The notes under the pieces: generated by a model
The model's database searches: none
The model's input: the letters and a program-made list of their open reading frames with translations, nothing else
What the model was told of the DNA's origin: nothing
Part shown: positions 32,484 to 33,968 of the stretch, piece by piece
Position numbering within the stretch: position 1 is the first letter of the stretch
How the letters are laid out: the number at the start of each line of letters is the position of its first letter
Origin: Vibrio aestuarianus
Lineage (GTDB): Bacteria; Pseudomonadota; Gammaproteobacteria; Enterobacterales; Vibrionaceae
Assembly: GCF_012395185.1 (NCBI RefSeq)
Contig: NZ_JAAZTU010000043.1
Coordinates: forward strand, 1 to 33,968
Direction: 5' to 3'
DNA length: 33,968 nt
Program-made: the position numbers and the translations under genes

Positions 32484-32530
32484 TTATCCGAGACGTCGGA
32501 AACCGTTCCAAGTTACGCTACGTCGGATAA
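32484..32530 (+). promoter_or_regulatory. Stem-loop in flaC leader
   Basis: TTATCCGA (32484-32491) pairs perfectly with TCGGATAA (32523-32530). The inner region repeats ACGTCGG. The stem ends five bases before the Shine-Dalgarno TAGGAG, a position where it could control translation or mRNA stability. Confidence 0.55.
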
Positions 32531-32547
32531 TCATTAGGAGAACCACT

Positions 32548-33690
32548 ATGGCGGTTAATGTAAATACAAACGTTTCAGCAATGACAGCACAACGCTACTT
32601 AAACAGTGCAAGCAATGCGCAACAGTCATCAATGGAACGTCTATCATCAGGCTTCAAAATCAACAGTGCGAAAGACGATGCAGCGGGTCTACAGATCTCT
32701 AACCGTTTAAACGTACAAAGTCGTGGTCTAGATGTTGCGGTGCGCAACGCGAATGATGGTGTTTCAATTGCACAAACAGCAGAAGGTGCAATGAACGAAA
32801 CTACGAACATTCTACAACGTATGCGTGATCTTTCTCTACAATCTGCTAACGGTTCAAACTCTAAGTCTGAGCGTGTTGCGATTCAAGAAGAAGTGACTGC
32901 ACTTAATGATGAGTTAAACCGTATTGCGGAAACTACATCATTCGGTGGTAATAAACTGCTTAACGGTACCTTTGCAACCAAGTCGTTCCAAATCGGTGCT
33001 GATAATGGTGAAGCGGTAATGTTAACGCTGAACAATATGCGCAGCGATGACAGTGCAATGGGCGGAACAAGTTTTGTTGCGACTAATGGTCAGGATAAAG
33101 ATTGGGCCATTGGCGCGACTGGTAATGACTTGAGTATCGCTTTGACTGATTCTGACGGAAATGCTCAAACTATCGCTATCACGGCAAAAGAAGGCGATGA
33201 TATTGAGCAGCTAGCAACCTATATCAATGGTCAGACTGATATGGTTAAAGCATCGGTAGATGAAGACGGTAAACTGCAAGTTTTTGCCGATGGTAATGAT
33301 ATCGACACTAGCTCTGTAGCGTTTACGGGTTCTCTTGCGACTGAACTAGGGCTTGATACACCAACTACTAAGGATGTTACAGTTAACAATATTGACGTAA
33401 GAACTGTTGGTGGATCACAAGAGTCGGTTGCCATTCTTGATGCCGCGCTAAAAAATGTGGATAGCCACCGTGCAGAGTTGGGTGCATTCCAAAACCGTTT
33501 TGGCCATGCGATTAACAACTTAGATAACATTAACGAAAATGTGAATGCTTCTAAGAGCCGCATTAAAGATACAGATTTTGCCAAAGAAACGACTGCACTG
33601 ACTAAAGCTCAGATCCTTTCTCAAGCATCAAGTTCAGTATTGGCTCAAGCGAAACAAGCACCAAATGCTGCTCTTGGTCTACTTGGCTAA
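32548..33690 (+). CDS. flaC: Polar flagellin FlaC
   Basis: 380 residues from ATG at 32548 (MAVNVNTNVSAM). The frame is open 27 codons upstream, but that stretch encodes an Arg-rich sequence covering the leader hairpin, and TAGGAG precedes this ATG. Conserved D0/D1 ends are SSGFKINSAKDDAAGLQISNRLNVQSRGLDVAVRNANDG and DTDFAKETTALTKAQILSQASSSVLAQAKQAPNAALGLLG; the centre is variable. The second flagellin beside flaA corresponds to V. cholerae flaC. It contributes to the filament as a minor subunit. Strong terminator follows. Confidence 0.88.
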   Translation: MAVNVNTNVSAMTAQRYLNSASNAQQSSMERLSSGFKINSAKDDAAGLQISNRLNVQSRGLDVAVRNANDGVSIAQTAEGAMNETTNILQRMRDLSLQSANGSNSKSERVAIQEEVTALNDELNRIAETTSFGGNKLLNGTFATKSFQIGADNGEAVMLTLNNMRSDDSAMGGTSFVATNGQDKDWAIGATGNDLSIALTDSDGNAQTIAITAKEGDDIEQLATYINGQTDMVKASVDEDGKLQVFADGNDIDTSSVAFTGSLATELGLDTPTTKDVTVNNIDVRTVGGSQESVAILDAALKNVDSHRAELGAFQNRFGHAINNLDNINENVNASKSRIKDTDFAKETTALTKAQILSQASSSVLAQAKQAPNAALGLLG

Positions 33691-33707
33691 GGCTAATACT
33701 AATGAAG

Positions 33708-33733
33708 AATCCAGCTACGGCTGGATTTTTTTT
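33708..33733 (+). terminator. Terminator of flaC
   Basis: Arms AATCCAGC (33708-33715) and GCTGGATT (33720-33727) with a TACG tetraloop, followed by six further T's. Strong intrinsic terminator. Confidence 0.93.
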
Positions 33734-33787
33734 GATTGGATAATGTTGAAATGGAAGATGTGGGCGACAGGAATATCACATCTAGTG

Positions 33788-33817
33788 AAAAAGAAAAAAC
33801 CCAGCAAAGCTGGGTTT
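33788..33817 (-). terminator. Terminator of tRNA-Leu
   Basis: On the minus strand: AAACCCAGC and GCTGGGTTT arms (33797-33805 / 33809-33817) with a TTT loop, then TTTCTTTTT. Eight bases beyond the tRNA 3' end. Confidence 0.88.
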
Positions 33818-33824
33818 CTAATAA

Positions 33825-33909
33825 TGGTGCGGAAGGAGAGACTTGAACTCTCACACCTTGCGGCGCCAGAACCTAAATCTGGTGCGTCTACCAATTTCGC
33901 CACTTCCGC
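33825..33909 (-). tRNA. tRNA-Leu (anticodon UAG)
   Basis: 85 bases including encoded CCA (33825-33827). Acceptor GCGGAAG/CTTCCGC. The anticodon stem CCAGA/TCTGG encloses TTTAGGT, giving UAG, which reads CUA and other CUN codons. It has the long variable arm of a class II tRNA and T-arm GAGAGTTCAAGTCTCTC. The terminator lies directly 3'. Further tRNAs may precede it beyond the window edge. Confidence 0.97.
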
Positions 33910-33968
33910 AACTTATTCTGTAGATTAACTGGAAATTGGAGATCCAATCAATCGTTGTCATGTTCAGC

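Overview
The window reads as a chromosomal segment from a Vibrio or close Vibrionaceae relative. The evidence is a complete polar-flagellum gene block in the order known from Vibrio cholerae (flgT, flgOP, flgNMA, cheVR, flgBCDE, flgFGHIJ, flgKL, flaA, flaC), the H-ring genes flgT/flgO/flgP typical of vibrios with sheathed polar flagella, a Vibrio-type chitoporin and chitobiase, and protein sequences that closely resemble what I remember of V. cholerae FlaA/FlaC and Vibrio harveyi ChiP. The species cannot be fixed from the sequence alone. Gene content differs from V. cholerae as I recall it: a chitoporin gene lies between copA and gltX, and no vibriobactin genes lie between ompA and flgT.

Layout. 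1-257: two perfect 111-bp tandem copies plus a partial third, each carrying a tRNA 3'-end-like stretch and a terminator-like hairpin. 265-1125 (-): secreted TraB/GumN-family protein. 1567-4218 (+): lipoprotein chitobiase (GH20). 4286-7461 (-): copper module copA-copG behind a CueR-type promoter with a 19-bp spacer. 7962-9113 (+): chitoporin. 9188-9790 (+): DUF2057/UPF0319 secreted protein. 9897-11324 (+): gltX. 11568-12545 (+): ompA. 12610-13119 (-): unrecognised protein. 13318-13394 (-): tRNA-Arg(CCU). From 13449 to 33690 everything is flagellar or chemotaxis. 33825-33909 (-): tRNA-Leu(UAG).

Flagellar logic. Promoter signatures readable in the sequence fit the vibrio hierarchy. Sigma-54 type GG-N10-GC elements lie before flgT (-), flgO (+), flgB, flgF, flgK and flaA. 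Sigma-28 type elements (TAAA-N15-near GCCGATAA) lie before flgM (-) and flaC. Intrinsic terminators close flgOP/flgN, cheVR, flgFGHIJ, flaA and flaC. Rod, hook, rings, junction proteins, two flagellins, the anti-sigma factor FlgM, the FlgK/FlgL chaperone FlgN and two chemotaxis proteins are thus packed into about 20 kb.

No clearly new multi-gene system is visible; most of the window is ordinary vibrio core genome. The items that deserve a second look are regulatory or structural: the tRNA-like tandem repeats, the GGCAA array and two sigma-54-like promoters before flaA, the hairpin-rich flaA 3' region, inverted repeats in the flgE-flgF gap and flaC leader, the back-to-back flgT/flgO promoters with a very short flgO leader, a basic micro-ORF between cheR and flgB, and the orphan protein next to tRNA-Arg.
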